From an uncultured Bacilli bacterium (GTDB taxonomy: Bacteria; Bacillota_I; Bacilli_A; RF39; UBA660), in contig CALVSZ010000004.1 in NCBI GenBank assembly GCA_944359705.1, positions 1 to 32,636 on the forward strand: DNA of 32,636 nt, in the 5' to 3' direction. A program made the translations under genes and the position numbers. How positions within the stretch are numbered: the stretch's first letter is position 1; each line of letters opens with the position of its first letter. The notes under the pieces are model-generated. The model saw nothing but the letters and a program-made list of their open reading frames with translations. It did not search any database and had not been told where the DNA came from. Positions 31,546 to 32,636 of the stretch are shown here, in pieces.

Positions 31546-32636
31546 CTAATTGTTTTTCCTTGTTAGTTTTTCATAAATACGTTTACAATTATTATTATCT
31601 CTTAATTCAAAAAAAGAATTTGACCTTTGTATATATTTATTTTCTACTTTATAATTATTTTCTTTATATTGTATTATATTTTTAACTAAATTTTTTTCAT
31701 CTAAAACGACAGGTCCAAATCCATCATTCTCGTACGAAAAATAACCTTTTTCAAGATGACTTTTTCTAAACCTTTCTATGTCAAACTGATAATATATTAT
31801 AGGTTTTTGCATAAAAGCTCCATCTATTGAAATACTAGAATAATCTGTTATCAAAATTGAAGACTCGCTAATCAAACTTAAAATCATGTCCATATTTGAT
31901 TTTACAATTATAATATTACTACATTTTGTAGTAAATAATGGGGCGAATTTCTCTACATTCTTATGTAAATAAAAGAATAATTTTATGTTATTATCTTTTA
32001 AAAATTTTATCAATATTTCATTATTTAGTAAAGATTGATATTTTTTATAATATTCACTGCTTTTAAACTGTCCAATGTTTTTTATATCCTTTAACCAAGT
32101 CCTCCATGTTGGCATAATTGCTATAATGTTTTTATTTGGTACAGCATTATAAAGTCTATCAAATCTTGGGAAACCCAAATAGCAAACATTATTTAAAGGA
32201 TAGCCAAAATTAGATTTTATATATTCGTATTCTGGTTTAGCACCACATATAAACAATTCAAAATTTGTTTCTTTATATGTTAAATATTTAACATAGTTCA
32301 TAGTCACTCCATGTTGTAAAAAAACTCTATGGCCATTAAACAGCCTATAATAATGCAGTACATAAAATATTTTTTCATTGGGATTTGCTGCTTTATGTAT
32401 CGTTATATTTTTATTAGCATTTAAATAATAAATCCAATGCTTCAAGCCACCATAATTAATTACGTTTCCTAATTTGTTAACTTTTTCATATGATTCACAT
32501 TTTTTATTTATTGCATAATAAACATAATCTTCTGGATGATTTTTTCTTACGTATTCAAAAAAAACATAACCATTATCCCTCGCATCATTCTTTCCTTCAG
32601 AAATTAACCATATTTTTCTTTTTTTTATTTTTAAGT
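31546..32636 (-). CDS. CDP-glycerol glycerophosphotransferase family (TagF-like), cut by right edge
   Basis: The frame runs unbroken from the TAG stop at 31546 to the right edge, so the N-terminus is outside. The visible part (363 residues) has KIWLISEGKNDARDNGYVFFEYVR near its start, the LQHGVTM patch, MPTWRTW and LITDYSSISIDGAFMQKPI, all hallmarks of Glyphos_transf (PF04464). Such enzymes move glycerol phosphate or ribitol phosphate from CDP-alditol. A TTG at 32445 could look like a start but it lies within the family domain. In a glycan cluster it may add one phospho-alditol side group rather than build teichoic acid. Confidence 0.9.
   Translation of the reverse strand, partial: LKIKKRKIWLISEGKNDARDNGYVFFEYVRKNHPEDYVYYAINKKCESYEKVNKLGNVINYGGLKHWIYYLNANKNITIHKAANPNEKIFYVLHYYRLFNGHRVFLQHGVTMNYVKYLTYKETNFELFICGAKPEYEYIKSNFGYPLNNVCYLGFPRFDRLYNAVPNKNIIAIMPTWRTWLKDIKNIGQFKSSEYYKKYQSLLNNEILIKFLKDNNIKLFFYLHKNVEKFAPLFTTKCSNIIIVKSNMDMILSLISESSILITDYSSISIDGAFMQKPIIYYQFDIERFRKSHLEKGYFSYENDGFGPVVLDEKNLVKNIIQYKENNYKVENKYIQRSNSFFELRDNNNCKRIYEKLTRKNN

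Noticed and set aside
32446-32636. Start of the TagF-like gene at the TTG at 32445
   Set aside because: The same frame continues upstream with IWLISEGKND and ARDNGYVFFEY, which are family residues, to the window edge. So the gene is cut, not started there.
1-32636. UGA read as tryptophan, as in mycoplasmas
   Set aside because: Trp codons I checked are TGG, and none of the genes needs read-through of TGA. The two broken frames stop at TAG and TAA, not at TGA.
1-32636. tRNA, rRNA or CRISPR arrays
   Set aside because: No GC-rich cloverleaf segments, no T-arm GGTTCGA pattern in a gene-free place, and no regularly spaced repeats with spacers. The only repeats are the pilin-like modules and short triplet runs.

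Overview
The window is a very AT-rich stretch (roughly a quarter G+C by eye, not computed) from a walled, low-GC Firmicute. Gram-positive wall functions point this way: a FemABX-type peptidyltransferase, a PASTA-domain Ser/Thr kinase, Lgt, a sortase with an LAYTG substrate, and a TagF-like CDP-glycerol transferase. The order rlmN-prpC-prkC-rsgA-rpe is the one known from Bacillus subtilis, and a recognisable YunB implies a spore-forming ancestry. An uncultured gut member of the Bacilli or a related lineage is my best inference; I saw no rRNA or tRNA to confirm it. Only two genes (femX-like and a small HTH regulator) are on the + strand. No gene-free stretch exceeds 300 bases, and I saw no CRISPR array, insertion sequence or tRNA.

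Left part (1-4628): feoAB (feoB runs off the left edge), then a yvlD-like/lgt/trxB operon read leftward from a promoter that diverges from the femX-like gene. Next (4605-9180) comes a leftward group: rsgA-rpe from its own promoter, then rluB followed with almost no gap by three tandem paralogues. Each paralogue encodes a signal peptide, a variable cysteine-containing ectodomain and an identical 75-residue two-helix C-terminus. Then prpC-prkC follow rlmN, with yunB upstream.

Middle part (13.5-22.8 kb): a small HTH regulator, an unrecognised 515-residue helical protein, a NUDIX hydrolase behind asnB, a Fic-family gene broken by one base, a secreted or membrane-tethered protein, a DUF3592-like membrane protein, and a compact cassette of LAYTG substrate, sortase and membrane protein.

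Right part (22.8 kb to the right edge): one leftward surface-polysaccharide operon. In transcription order it encodes a TagF-like transferase (cut by the edge), acyltransferase 3, an EpsG/Wzy-like polymerase, a GT4 and a GT2 glycosyltransferase, a polysaccharide pyruvyl transferase, a Wzx-type flippase, an F420-hydrogenase-beta-like Fe-S protein (frameshifted), VanZ and a 38-residue membrane peptide. Together these would build, export and decorate a pyruvylated, glycerol-phosphate-containing surface glycan.

Three window-wide signatures stand out. None of the 35 genes with a visible stop uses TGA. Many promoters carry an extended -10 (TGnTATAAT or TGGTATACT). Many ribosome binding sites are GGTGA-type rather than GGAGG. 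Two genes (fic and the Fe-S protein) are each restored to full frame by adding one base to a homopolymer run.
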